From the NCBI GenBank assembly GCA_002104985.1, contig MCGO01000093.1, positions 95,825 through 159,824 of the forward strand: DNA of 64,000 bases. Direction: 5' to 3'. The DNA comes from Rhizoclosmatium globosum. Taxonomy: Eukaryota > Chytridiomycota > Chytridiomycetes > Chytridiales > Chytriomycetaceae. The notes below the pieces were generated by a model, which had not been told where the DNA came from, did no database searches, and saw only the letters and a list, made by a program, of their open reading frames with translations. The translations under genes were made by a program, and so were the position numbers. Positions 1 through 10,108 of this stretch are shown here, one piece after another; the first letter of the stretch is position 1, and each line of letters opens with the position of its first letter.

Positions 1-2141
1 TTCGGACTGGTACCCAACCCTCCAACTCCATTCTGATTCGCCCCTGAACCACTTCCACCAACAGCTCGACACCGTCCCTTCTCATGCCTCCTCAACCCAT
101 CCATTCGTTTAAACGTCGCCCCACAGTCTGGACACCGCACAAGATTAACTCCACTCCCTTCCAACCCAACTGCATGCGTTGAAATCACGTGTCGTTTGAA
201 ATCATGTTTTCGGAGGAACGAGCGCCCGCATTCTTGACAGAGGAAGGGTTTCACGCCGGAGGAGGATGCGGATCCGGGTGCTGCATTGTGTTTCTCGATT
301 CCACCTGATTTCGCGGGACTTCCGACACGGAATTTCGGGGTTGCTTGTTGGGGTTTTGAGGAACCGGGTATGGATGTTGCGGGTGTTGTGGATGTTATTG
401 GGATGGGTGTGGAGTGGTGGTTTGGGGTGGTTGGTTCTGTGTCGGAGAGGCGACCGAAGGATGCGCCGTCGCCGTCGGAGCTGAATCCGGATTCGGAGTG
501 GGAGTCGGCGGCGGAGGATGAGTAGCCGCATTGCTGGAGGATGGCTTCGATGGTTGCGAGGGATGGGTTTGTGTGGGTAGCTGGGACTGGAGGTGGCTGA
601 GTGTACAAGAGAGAAGTGGCGGATGTGTTTCGTGGAAGGGATGGATTTGTGTTAGATGTTCGGGCGGGGCCTTGGAGTGGGGATATTAGGCCTGATGGGG
701 TTTGGATTGGATGAGATGTGGGGGATGGGGAGGATTGAAGCATCTTTTGGACGACGGCTTTTGGACCCATGTTGAGGCCGAGAGATGATAGCTTTGCTTT
801 TAAAGACGCGACACTGTTGGTGCGGCTTGGAACAGCTGAAGCTTTTTCAGAGGAATCAGAGAGGTAAGCAGCCAATTCATCGTCCGCATCAGACATGACA
901 GTATCTTGAGTTACAATTTTTTCTAGTTTTGGTTTTGATGATGTTGAAGAAGGACGGTTCAACGACGACGAGGGCGATACTCCAGAATTTCTCGACAGCG
1001 ACATTGATGAAGCACTTCCTGCAAATTGGCCTCCAAACATTGGATTAGAACCACGCTGTTTCCCACCCAACAATTGACCCAAGTCAGCACAATCATCGTC
1101 ATCATCCGAGTCTGTATCTGGCTGATTGAGTTTTCGAATAGAATTCGACTTTGCCCGAGCAAACCAGTTTGCTCCCGCCGCAAGGGTACGTTCTTTGGTG
1201 TATTTCGTATTCGAGGCAGCAGGAACAGCAGCAGGAACAGCCGCAGCCGCAGCCGCAGCAAATTGACTAGCCTGAGCTGCTTGTGTAGTTTGAGTTGTTT
1301 GAGTTTGAACAGGGTTCAAATTTGGCGACGTTGACATTGAATTTCCACGAAATACTTTTTTGAAGAAGTTTGATTGAATTGGTTGCGGTTGAGTTGGGGC
1401 TTGCGCCTGAGGCAAGGGTTGTTGAGGAGGTTTCTGTTGCAGCGGTTGTAATTGTTGTTGCTGTTGTTGTAGAAGGAATTGATGGTATTGCTGTTGGAAT
1501 AGTTGCTGTTGTTGTTGCTGTTGCTGTAATTGCTGTTGCATTAACGCCGCGGAGATAGATGGATCATGTAGTTGTTGTTGCAACAGCAACATCTGTTCTG
1601 GGGTGAACGCAGACAGGTCCATCGGTTGGTCAAGCGGAAACAGGGTATTAAGATCACTTTGATTTGTACCAATGGTGGGCGATAGAGTGGTGCCTCCTGA
1701 TGCGGCAAGAGTCATCGGGTTCATCTGGCTCAACTGTTGCTGCAGCAACAAGTCCGCCAGCAGAGGATCCGTCATCATTGCATCAAACTGTTGTTGCTGC
1801 TGTTGTTGCTGTTGCTGCTGCTGCATCTGTAGCTGGAGCATGAGCAATTGGGTCTGCGGGTCGCTGCTCTGCGTCTGAGCACCAAACAAGAGCGCCTCCA
1901 ACTGAGCATCTCCCTGTGTCACTGTCGTTGGTGATTGAGTCGAAATCGAAGCCCGTCGAAACTGTTCCTGTTCGGCAACAAGTCGCTGGATCTCGCGCCG
2001 CTGCTGCTCAACAAGGCCCGCCGATGGACCCGATCCTGATCCAGAGGAACACAACACATCGTTTGACACGCTCGATGTCGGCGACAGCGATGCCAACAGC
2101 GCGTCCAGTTGCGCATCCGTGACGGTGTTGGGTGCATTCAT
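1..2141 (-). CDS. Poly-Q C2H2 zinc-finger transcription factor (3' end off the window)
   Basis: One uninterrupted reading frame starts at the ATG at 2141-2139 (MNAPNTVTDAQLDALL) and runs past base 1, giving at least 713 residues. The N-terminal half is rich in glutamine, with several runs of 6-12 Q encoded by CAA/CAG around 1430-1530 and 1790-1830. The middle is Ser/Pro-rich. Near the left edge are two zinc fingers: the first is C-x2-C-x12-H-x4-H (KPFLCQECGRSF...), and the second has a final Cys in place of His (CPDCGATFKRMDGLRRH...C). Paired C-terminal fingers behind a long disordered Q-rich region resemble fungal Crz1-type regulators, but that assignment is only a resemblance. Expected role: nuclear DNA-binding activator. 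The start was chosen because a frame-shifted ATG at 2137 gives only a short ORF. Confidence 0.8.
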   Translation of the reverse strand, partial: MNAPNTVTDAQLDALLASLSPTSSVSNDVLCSSGSGSGPSAGLVEQQRREIQRLVAEQEQFRRASISTQSPTTVTQGDAQLEALLFGAQTQSSDPQTQLLMLQLQMQQQQQQQQQQQQFDAMMTDPLLADLLLQQQLSQMNPMTLAASGGTTLSPTIGTNQSDLNTLFPLDQPMDLSAFTPEQMLLLQQQLHDPSISAALMQQQLQQQQQQQQLFQQQYHQFLLQQQQQQLQPLQQKPPQQPLPQAQAPTQPQPIQSNFFKKVFRGNSMSTSPNLNPVQTQTTQTTQAAQASQFAAAAAAAVPAAVPAASNTKYTKERTLAAGANWFARAKSNSIRKLNQPDTDSDDDDDCADLGQLLGGKQRGSNPMFGGQFAGSASSMSLSRNSGVSPSSSLNRPSSTSSKPKLEKIVTQDTVMSDADDELAAYLSDSSEKASAVPSRTNSVASLKAKLSSLGLNMGPKAVVQKMLQSSPSPTSHPIQTPSGLISPLQGPARTSNTNPSLPRNTSATSLLYTQPPPVPATHTNPSLATIEAILQQCGYSSSAADSHSESGFSSDGDGASFGRLSDTEPTTPNHHSTPIPITSTTPATSIPGSSKPQQATPKFRVGSPAKSGGIEKHNAAPGSASSSGVKPFLCQECGRSFLRKHDFKRHVISTHAVGLEGSGVNLVRCPDCGATFKRMDGLRRHEKGRCRAVGGSGSGANQNGVGGLGTSP

Positions 2142-2418
2142 TTGCAAACTGGAAAGAGAACAAGCCGCTTCGAGAATGACTCTACTTCTGCCTATTTTTG
2201 GAAATACTCGCAACCTCGTGTCTACTCAATCCGATATATTCAGAAACATGAAGTAAATGTTAAGTTTATCGATAAGCAATGAAGCCGCCACCTGCCTCAC
2301 ATCTCCGTCACCCAAATTCAAAAAAAAAATACCTTCAATTTCAATATCAGATAAACCTCAGCAAACCTCTGGCTTGCTTTAATAATATGAATAGACACAA
2401 ACAAATATACTTTATAAA

Positions 2419-3575
2419 TCAAATGTCATCATTCAACAAGTTACCCGCAAGAGTAACAGTCTCTCCAGGCTTAAATGCAGGCATTCCCAAATATGGACAA
2501 CTTCCGCATCGGAAGGCATCACCAAGGTAACAGTTTCCACACGATGAAACAGGAGCCTTCTTTGGTGGCTTCACAACAGTAATCTCAGACTCCACCTTTG
2601 CAGCCAACTGAACTTCCTCTTCCTCCAGTTCATCTGCAAGCCCACACGAACAATTCTTGCACGCCTTCTTCTTCTTTCCCTCCGTCACAGCATCCCCACA
2701 TCCAGTCTCAATCACAGGCGCCTTCTTATCCTCCTCATCCAACAAAGCCTCTTCATCCTCCAACTCCTCATCCATTCCCGCATCATCATCCTCATCATCC
2801 GCACTAATAATCCAAACCTTCTTCTTCACAGGCTCCACCTTCTTCACCTCCTCAACAACCGCAGCCGTCGCCGTCGCCTGCTGCTTCCTCTTCCCGAAAC
2901 TCAACTTCACAGCCGCACCAACAGCATACGCAGGCCGCTTCGCAACAATTTCAACAACCTCCAACCGTCCACCCTTCCACCCTTCGACAAACTCGTCCTC
3001 CTTGTCGTCAGAGACACCCCAACAGTCGCCCTGACACCACCGCCGCAACTGCGCTTCACTAACCGCAGACGTCTTGACAACAACAGCGTCCACGAACCCG
3101 GCGAGTTTCAAGGCACTCAACAGTTGTGCAGTTGTGCGGAACGGGACGCGGGACCGAACGGCGGTTGGGAGTGTGGATTGTTGGGCGGCGGTGAATGTGT
3201 CGCTGAGGACTGGTTCGCGGAGTTTCAAGGTTGCGCCTGTTTTGAGGGTTGTTCCGAGGGAGGTTAAGGTTTCGGAGGAGTGTGGGAAGGCGGCGGGGCC
3301 GGCGAAGCCTGAGAGGATTAGGGTGTGTTTGGCGGTTGGGAGGACGACTTTTAGGTTTGTGGTTGGTTAAGTTGTTATGGAGACGTATGGTAGATAAAGT
3401 AGACTCAACTCTTGTCGAGACGGTCGAGTTGTTCAAAGGCGACTGAACCGCTTGACGTCACTTGCGATGAGACGAGAGTGTGCAGGGATTGCAACTCTGC
3501 TGTCGAGGCAGCTGGGTTTCCTAGGAGCAAGACAGTGTCGGAAGGTGAGGCAAGGGGAAGTGTTTCAGTAAGCAT
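2419..3575 (-). CDS. DRE2: Anamorsin/Dre2, cytosolic Fe-S assembly electron-transfer protein
   Basis: Exons 3575-3410 and 3347-2419 join to 365 codons (364 aa); the 62-nt intron has a CTTAAC branch site. The N-terminal third is the degenerate methyltransferase-like domain ([10 protein letters not shown]..., then LDRLDK joined to [12 protein letters not shown] across the splice). The C-terminus carries the two diagnostic Fe-S motifs: Cys-x2-Cys-x-Cys in [13 protein letters not shown], and the twin CX2C pair CGNC...CGSC in [21 protein letters not shown]. Dre2 works with the diflavin reductase Tah18 to pass electrons to early steps of the cytosolic iron-sulfur assembly pathway. An acidic linker separates the domains, as is usual. 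An upstream in-frame ATG at 3626 would add 17 residues; the shorter start fits the family better. Confidence 0.93.
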
Positions 3576-3703
3576 TTTTGGGCAAAGACAAAAGAAAGTG
3601 ATAAGATTCACGCCATCGTATACCATTTCAAATCAAACCATTTACTTTGAACGAGGAGATAATTAATAATTCCAAAAAAGGTCCTCATGAGACAGCTGAC
3701 TCG

Positions 3704-5120
3704 TTAATCATCCACGTCCAACCCCTTTCTCTGCTCCTGCCTCAACACCTCTACATCCTCATCAAGCATTTGAACAACTCTACAAGAATTGTCAGACACG
3801 AATAAAATCAAATTGAAAAGAAACTCACTCAACATGTGGTGTTTCCAAAGTCTCATCTTCTTCAAGTTTCTTCATATCCTGCTCATCCCAATCATCAAAC
3901 GGACCGTCCGTGCGACCTGATGGCTCATCCACCATATACAATCTCTTTCGGAGAATATATTCAATGACAGGATCCGGAAGCAGGTACTTGATGGACATGT
4001 GACGTTTGATAAAGAGACGCACTTTTGTGGATGAAATATCGTTATAAATGAATTGTTTGACGACGTAAACGCGTTTCTATTGAGATGGAGGTTGAGATTA
4101 GGTTTAAGGGGGCAGGGGCCATGAGCATCAGAACTTACACGATGGTCATATAGAGATTGATGGGAGAGAAGGAAATCATGCACGTCTGCACCAGTTCGTT
4201 CGATAATAAAGCATCCAAATTTGCCAAGAATGATATCCAACTATGTTGATGCGTAACCCTGGCTTAAACGATTGCCCGCAACAACAAACACTTACATCTG
4301 TTGGAAGCCATACAGGAATCTTTTCACCATTCTTGACTTCATATGAAGCAAAAGATTGAATCAAGTCGCCACCAGCAACAAGCTTGATACGAATCCTTCG
4401 TCGTCGACCTACAGAAATCAGTCAACCCTTTGCACACACATGCATCGAATCAAGCTGAAGAAAACGTACCGTCACATTCAACACCCCAATTCTTGCCCGC
4501 CAGCTCCTCATTGTTCAACCAATCATCAAAATGCTGCAACACAACAGCAGTACGTTGAGTCTGAACCTGTTCAGCCTCCCACGGATCCACATCAATCCAA
4601 TCGGAACCCATAACAGCGAGCTGACACATGCGCACACGGTGTTTATAGTAGGCCAACCCAGCCTTCTTGTACCCGGAAGAGACGGGTGAGAAGTAGGCAC
4701 CGAGGAGTTCAAATTGCTGATGTTCTTCGATATGGTCTTTTGTCATTTCTGGTGAAAGTGTGGTGGGTTGGCATTGGTTGAGCGGAAAAGGATGAGCTGT
4801 TAACAAGACTTCGCACTCACCAAACATACGCAGATGGAGGTAAGTGACAGGACTGTATGAACCGCAACCAACAAGGACGAGAGGGATCTTCTTTGGATCT
4901 TAAAAAAGAAGCGAGGTGGTGAGATTGAGCGTGCAGGATAGAGTGGGGGAGTGGGATCAAACACACCCTGCATCACCCGCCGCAGCTTCCCCTTTGGAAA
5001 CGAATAGGGCTGAATCGGATCTTCGGACACTGAACACACACTCGCCGACGAGTCCTGGATCGCAGCGACGCGGGGCGACAACGGGATTGGTGTCAAAGTG
5101 TCAGTTGGCATCGCCGCCAT
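3704..5120 (-). CDS. NMA1: Nicotinamide/nicotinate mononucleotide adenylyltransferase
   Basis: Seven exons (5120-4967, 4898-4821, 4748-4470, 4408-4296, 4240-4139, 4076-3829, 3779-3704) sum to exactly 350 codons (349 aa). The enzyme makes NAD or deaminoNAD from NMN/NaMN and ATP. The nucleotidyltransferase signature is visible: GCGSYSPVTYLHLRMF at the start of the Rossmann core (GxxxP...H) and ISSTKVR near the C-terminus, plus SPVSSGYKKAGL and the WIDVDPWE region typical of eukaryotic NMNATs. The N-terminal about 50 residues are unconserved. The terminal exon is short (76 nt) and replaces a TGA that lies just inside the last intron. Its start is only 53 bp from the divergent gene at 5174, so the two must share a promoter. 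Confidence 0.93.
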
Positions 5121-5173
5121 TTGTTTCCGTCGTCTTACAAAATCAAATCATCAATCAACTGGACACACAAACA

Positions 5174-6228
5174 ATGCATCAGTCTCACAGTGACAACGAT
5201 GAAGAAGACCTTGGTTTTGAGGATGTTCTCGCGTTGTTTAAAGGTGGGTCCTTTGTTCAAGGGCGGACACGTCAGTCAAATCACTTGCACAACACTCAAC
5301 AACTTGCCCACATTCTCCATCATTCAAATCAAACCCAATCCACAGAAAAGAGAAAGAAGAAGTCCGCCGCGAACGAAAAGAAGGTCAAAGAGGCGTACGC
5401 GAATGTGACTGGTTCGTGTTTCTCGTGTTTTACTTTGACGTGCTTGGCTCATTCATCAACTCTCGTTGTTCAAATCACAGCTGAAATCCAGGAAATGGCA
5501 AAGGACTTCGTGAACGATCGTCAAAAGATTATGTTAGCACTCTAAGGACTCCGCGACACGCGTTTCTAACTTCTTTCGAATCAGCGACGCGCAAACCAAG
5601 GACTACTCCGAAAAGATGGAAGCCCTGACAATGGAGCGATTGGCGATCATTGAACAGATTCGGAAGGAACAAACCGCCATCTTGGTTCGTGCTTATGAAG
5701 TACTTCTTCGCTTTGTCGCTTAACACATCGAATTCAGAAACTCAATACTTGGTTCAACAAGGAAATCATGGAGCTTTCGAAACAAGGTGCTAGAGATTCT
5801 GAAACGTTCCAGTCTCTTGTGGATGCTTGTGAATGTCTGTTTGTTATTTCGCCCTTTTGCTTGATCACTCAATATTCCAGAACTGACACATGTAGCGTCC
5901 AAGAACCAGTTGATGTTGACTATTACAGCAGCTGAACCTGTCGTTGCTCCTTCCAAGTCTACTCATGCACCACCAGTCCAGAAGCAACTCCAATCGAATT
6001 CGACTCGTCCAAGTCCGATTGTGCAACCCACCATGAAAAATACTTTGCGTGCTGTTTCAAAGAATTCGGGCGTTGTTAAAGCTGGCGGTGCTGGTGGTGG
6101 AAAAGGAAAGAATGTTGGTGTTGCCACAGTTCGTGCTATTGATGGATTTAAGGTTTGTTTTCTTTAGCCTTTGTGGCAGGCAATCCGCTGATGGGATTTA
6201 TCTTTAGCAATTGTTTGCGATGGGCTAA
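5174..6228 (+). CDS. Small coiled-coil protein of unknown function
   Basis: Seven exons (5174-5243, 5346-5411, 5481-5532, 5585-5684, 5738-5834, 5896-6152, 6208-6228) give 221 codons (220 aa). The N-terminus is acidic (DDEEDLGFEDVLALFK by position 24), followed by a Lys-rich stretch and a long charged helix with heptad-like spacing (EIQEMAKDFVNDRQK, EKMEALTMERLAIIEQIRKE). The C-terminal third is Ser/Pro/Gly-rich and ends QLFAMG. I do not recognise a family. The acceptor at 5895 was chosen over a closer CAG because the latter creates an immediate stop. This gene is divergent from the NMN adenylyltransferase with 53 bp between the start codons. Confidence 0.65.
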
Positions 6229-6263
6229 TTACATATGATATCTACGTCAAGAACGCGTTTGTC

Positions 6264-6681
6264 TCATCTTATTATGCTACCTATCAACGATTCTGCGTTA
6301 ATTGCAATAAATTCAATAAATTGATCAATTTCTTCCTCCGCAGTCAGCTTTTCCTGTTCATGAACGGGATTTGACAGCTGTTCAACATTAGGAGTTTCCT
6401 TTCTAATCTTGTACACACAGTGAACATGCCAAGACAGATGAAGAAAAAGAGAGGCGAGGAGAACTATCAGAGCTATCAACTGTTAATTTTATACACAAGT
6501 AAAAGAGACGTGCCTACATGCTCAGATGAGTACTCACGGTCGTAGGATCTTGTTTTATTCGCTTGAAATGATGTAAATGAGACTACAGATTCCGAGAATT
6601 CTGATTGAATTGCGGATGGAAATTCATAGAATTAGATCGAGCCAAACAACTGTGTCCACCAAGATTTCGACAACGTAACAT
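6264..6681 (-). CDS. Possible small single-pass membrane protein (tentative)
   Basis: An exon at 6479-6264 encodes a hydrophobic segment (LIALIVLLASLFLHLSW) followed by a charged tail ending ESLIGSIIR. A GT-AG intron (6537-6480) joins it in phase to SHLHHFKRIKQDPTT. Upstream in the same frame is a Met-initiated stretch from 6681, but a single TAG separates the two parts. Either another intron, a further sequence error, or a chance ORF explains this. No family recognised. Confidence 0.3.
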
Positions 6682-7615
6682 GGCATCCTAAGCCTTTCAA
6701 TGCACAAAGCATCTAAATTTATTGGATCTATGCCCCTGAGGGGCTTCTCTTGTCCATAAGTTTGGAAATGCTAAATACCAACTGCCGGACTCGGTGTCGG
6801 TGAGCAATTTCACCCCTTTTATGATGAGCGATATGTGATATATTCAGGTCGACGAGGATGAGGAGGATTTTTCATTGCTTTGGTCAAAGCCTTTAAGGTT
6901 CCCTTTGCTCTTCACTATGACACCGACTTCCTCTCTTGAAACGAAGCTTAAGTAATGGATTCAAGAGTGAGTGAATTTTGCAGTTCGAAGTAGGTTGTCC
7001 AATCTTTTTTTGAGGTTAGGTATGCATGTTGAGTTCTTTAGCCAACGGCTTTGCATGGTTGTGAATAACAATTCGCGGCCACATCAATCCATGGGTTATT
7101 GAAGACGAGTCGCAGCAGCTTGACGGTCTGTTTCTTCCAATGCTTCTCCAGGTCTCTGACGCGGTGACTATGAAGTGTTTGCCGAGAAAGGGTTCTGCAC
7201 TTAATTATGGAATTGTAATAGTCAATACCTTGTAAGAAACCCCATGAGTCTTGCACTTCAAACAGTCCCTGTATGAATAACTTCAACAAACTATGGGGAG
7301 GTCGCAAAGGTCATCAGGCTTAAATTTTAGATTTGAGCGAAACCATCATTATAGCAAAAATCTAGCTACTCCTCGATTTCGACTACAATACATCCATTAA
7401 TGGTGTATTTGCCGCTGATGTATTATCCTTGCCAGTCATATTCCAACTCTCTCTATGCCTTATTCTAAAATCGGGGCAAGACTACCAGCTCTCATAAAAT
7501 GATGCGCGAAAATACAGTTTCAAACCGCAATTAATGCATTTCAGGCTCTATCATTGTAATTGTATCACTGGAATGATGTGCTGACGATGTTAATGCACAC
7601 CAACTTCTTTCAATC
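6682..7615. other. Gene-poor stretch
   Basis: About 0.9 kb of AT-rich sequence with no convincing gene. A minus-strand ORF at 7307-7038 (89 codons) has no recognisable domain and no clear splice partners. Nothing repeat-like or RNA-like was seen. Confidence 0.5.
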
Positions 7616-8950
7616 ATGCCACCAAAACAAACAGAGCCATCATCTAGCACGGACCCACTGACCAAAACCGGACCGTCTGCTCGACGCCAAAAACAAAATC
7701 GGGAAGCACAGAAGCGATACCGTGAAAAGAGAAACCGGCTCTACAAGGTAAATTTGATGAGGAAGGTTTTTGTAAGTAGATGCTTCACTTTGCTTACATA
7801 GTGTTAACCAGGACTTGGAGAGACGATACGCAGAATTAACAAATACGTCTAACTCGTACACGATTAGTACAGTGGGATGTGAAGGGGGTGTTTGCAGCGA
7901 TTGCGTTTGTTACGAGGACGTCAAGCAACATTTGGCTGAGCTCCAAGAAGAGAATATGTCTCTAACTGCCATGATTCATCAAAGTGAATTATTTGAGGCC
8001 AGCACACGAACAGCGGTAGAGCAAGTCCATCCTAATCATCAGCTAACAATCCCTCCTGCCGCGGAACTTCGAATGCCACATCATTCCTCAGATTCTCAGA
8101 GACTTCAAGACGTAGTCTCTGAAGATATAGCATGGGACGAATTGCTAAACTTCTCAGACTCCTCTGATCTCGATGCTGACGAATATACTGAGTCAACCAA
8201 CAACGTCCAAAGCATGAAACAAGTCGTTGACAATGTGAAATCTGACTTAAATAACGTGCCTAGTTTGAAATTATGTTCTGACCTGGTCCATCAATTGGCT
8301 GATCTCGTTTTAAGTGCTGAGGTAAGATCTCAGCCAAACTAGAGCCTCGCTAAACTCCCCATTCTAAGGACTTACTCATTATAAAAAATCACGGAGGGGC
8401 TGTGGAAAATGTGCGAAAAGTCATGGAGTTAAAGCTTTTGTTAGTGGACAAATGTATGACTCAAGAAGAAGTGAATGATGTAAGTGTGGTAACCATCCAT
8501 CATATGTATCACAAATTTAAATACAATTCACACTTTCAGACTCTGAGAATCGTGAATCCATTGCTGGATAAGCTTGTGAAGCTATTCTTTCCAGATGTAC
8601 CAACAACATTTTATCTTTTTCCAGGCCTTGAAACACCTGAAGCAACGAAAGTAGTTGACGATATGCTTTTATATTTACTGGTGAGAAAGGACGTTCTTTC
8701 CTTCTTGCCTGAAATACGACGCTTTCATTAGGACTCGCAATCCGTATCGTCCCATCTTCCCAATCTTACACAACTGAAGCAAAAATCATGGAACTAGTTT
8801 CTTCAGATGCACTGAAGGCCAAGGTAGTGTTATATTGATTTACGGATCAAAACACCAACGTGCTTGGCAAACTACGAACAGGCGTTGGCCCTTCTTCACG
8901 TGTGTCACATCCGGAAGTGTCCTTCTCGCACAACTGTCCTCCGCCTTTAA
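7616..8950 (+). CDS. bZIP transcription factor with conserved C-terminal region (one phase conflict)
   Basis: Exons: 7616-7747, 7812-8321, 8369-8479, 8540-8680, about 8732-8823 and 8882-8950. The basic region ARRQKQNREAQKRYREKRNR runs into a leucine zipper (LYK-DLERRYAEL) across the first intron, which resembles fungal AP-1/Yap-like factors. A second coiled segment (VKQHLAELQEENMSL) and an all-helical C-terminal region follow. The first four exons are in phase. The splice from 8680 to 8732 leaves the strongly coding continuation (LAIRIVPSSQSYTTEAKIMELV, then ALALLHVCHIRKCPSRTT) one base out of frame. Without correction the protein would end at 8796. A missing base near 8680 is the simplest explanation. 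Expected nuclear, DNA-binding as a dimer. Confidence 0.75.
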
Positions 8951-9190
8951 TCAATAAAATTCGTCCTATTCTCACCCTTTCTCTATATTTTGAGGTTGGT
9001 TAATGATTTTGCAATGCTTTATATAACTTTGGCAGTGTTCGTTTTTGAAAAACTACGCTTGGAAAAGAGTTTCAGGACACTTCCAAAAATTGTCACCCAA
9101 AATGAGGAAGGGAACTGGTTGCAGTTACGATACATTGATAATACATTAAGAGTACGCATAATAAAAGGCCCAACATCACAACCATTGTCC
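8951..9190. other. Intergenic, no feature seen
   Basis: The 3' flank of the bZIP gene. It contains an open frame of 76 codons (8990-9220) without recognisable content and a possible AATAAA at 8952-8957. Nothing else is supportable. Confidence 0.4.
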
Positions 9191-9262
9191 AAAAGGGGGG
9201 GGCTCGAGGGGGGTTTTTAGGGGGGAAGGAAGGGGGGGCTTGTCCCCCCCCCTCCCCCCTAA
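9191..9262. repeat. G-run cluster with inverted C-runs (potential G-quadruplex/hairpin)
   Basis: Four G-runs of 8, 6, 6 and 7 (9195-9202, 9208-9213, 9220-9225, 9232-9238) are separated by loops of 5-6 nt. They are followed after CTTGT by C-runs of 9 and 6 (9244-9252, 9254-9259). The segment from TTAGGGGGG to CCCCCCTAA is an imperfect inverted repeat of about 20 bp per arm with a 5-nt loop. It lies between the bZIP gene and the minisatellite. Confidence 0.85.
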
Positions 9263-9460
9263 TAATAATGAGGTCCCCGAAATATTTTTGTTGGAGGATA
9301 TGTTCAGGAAGTTTAGTTTTAGAGTGATGGAATAATGAGGTTGAGATGGGGATCTTTCTTCTTCCTCTGTGTCTAGCTTCCAAACTTAGGCTGCTAACAA
9401 CATATTGAGAATTGTTCGGATTTATTATCAACAAATTCGTGTTAAAACAGTGTTTTTGGG

Positions 9461-9925
9461 GATTCTGTTGAAGTGTTGAAGTGTTGAATTGTTGAATTGC
9501 AAATCCTTTGTTGAAGTGTTGAATTGTTGAATTGCAAATCCTTTGTTGAAGTGTTGAATCGTTGAAGTGCTGATTCTTTGTTGAACTGTTGAATCGTTGA
9601 ATATGTTTCCTTATCAATCCTTGTTGAAGTGTTGAATTGTTGAAGTGCTGATTCTTTGTTGAACTGTTGAATTGTTGAATATGTTTCCTTGTAATCCTTG
9701 TTGAACAGTTGAGTTGTTGAAGTGCTGATTCTTTGTTGAACTGTTGAATTGTTGAATATGTTTCCTTGTAATCCTTGTTGAACAGTTGAGTTGTTGAAGT
9801 GCTGATTCTTTGTTGAATTGTTGAATTGTTGAATTGTTGATGCTTTGTTGGAGTGTAGAATTGTTGAACGTGTGTTCACGCATCTCGTTTGTTGATTTGT
9901 TGAATTGTTGAATGTGTACTCGTGA
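9461..9925. repeat. TTGTTGAA-based minisatellite with 77-78 bp higher-order repeat
   Basis: The array is built from variants of GTTGAATT/GTTGAAGT in 9-nt steps. A larger unit beginning TGCTGATTCTTTGTTGAA recurs at 9568, 9646, 9723 and 9800, giving spacings of 78, 77 and 77 bp. The second and third units are almost identical, and the copies decay at both ends. All six frames are largely open, which produces spurious ORFs rich in STIQQFN on the minus strand. No transposon ends or target-site duplications were seen. Confidence 0.9.
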
Positions 9926-10108
9926 AGTAACTCTCGTGTTGCGAGAAACTTCTGTTGCGGCCTGGCTCAAGGCTATAAAGGACACTTCTGTAGAAGGTCA
10001 CTTCCGGCTGTAACACACGTGCACGGATTCCCTCACAATTTGTGAACCACTTCAACGAAATCTTTAAAATATGTATATACTATATCATGAAGAAATAAAC
10101 CAGTCTTA

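Noticed and set aside
1672..1878. Plus-strand ORF with a poly-Cys run
   Set aside because: It is the antisense of CAG/CAA repeats in the poly-Q zinc-finger gene.
4916..5545. 209-codon ORF reading into the coiled-coil gene
   Set aside because: The upstream part is antisense to NMN adenylyltransferase exon 1, and the in-frame Met at 5174 with proper downstream splice sites is a better start.
7038..7307. 89-codon minus-strand ORF in the gene-poor stretch
   Set aside because: No family, no clear splice partners and no codon bias, so not enough to call a gene.
9093..9985. Three overlapping minus-strand ORFs rich in QQFN/STIQ
   Set aside because: They are translations of the TTGTTGAA minisatellite and the adjacent G-runs, with no splice or start context.
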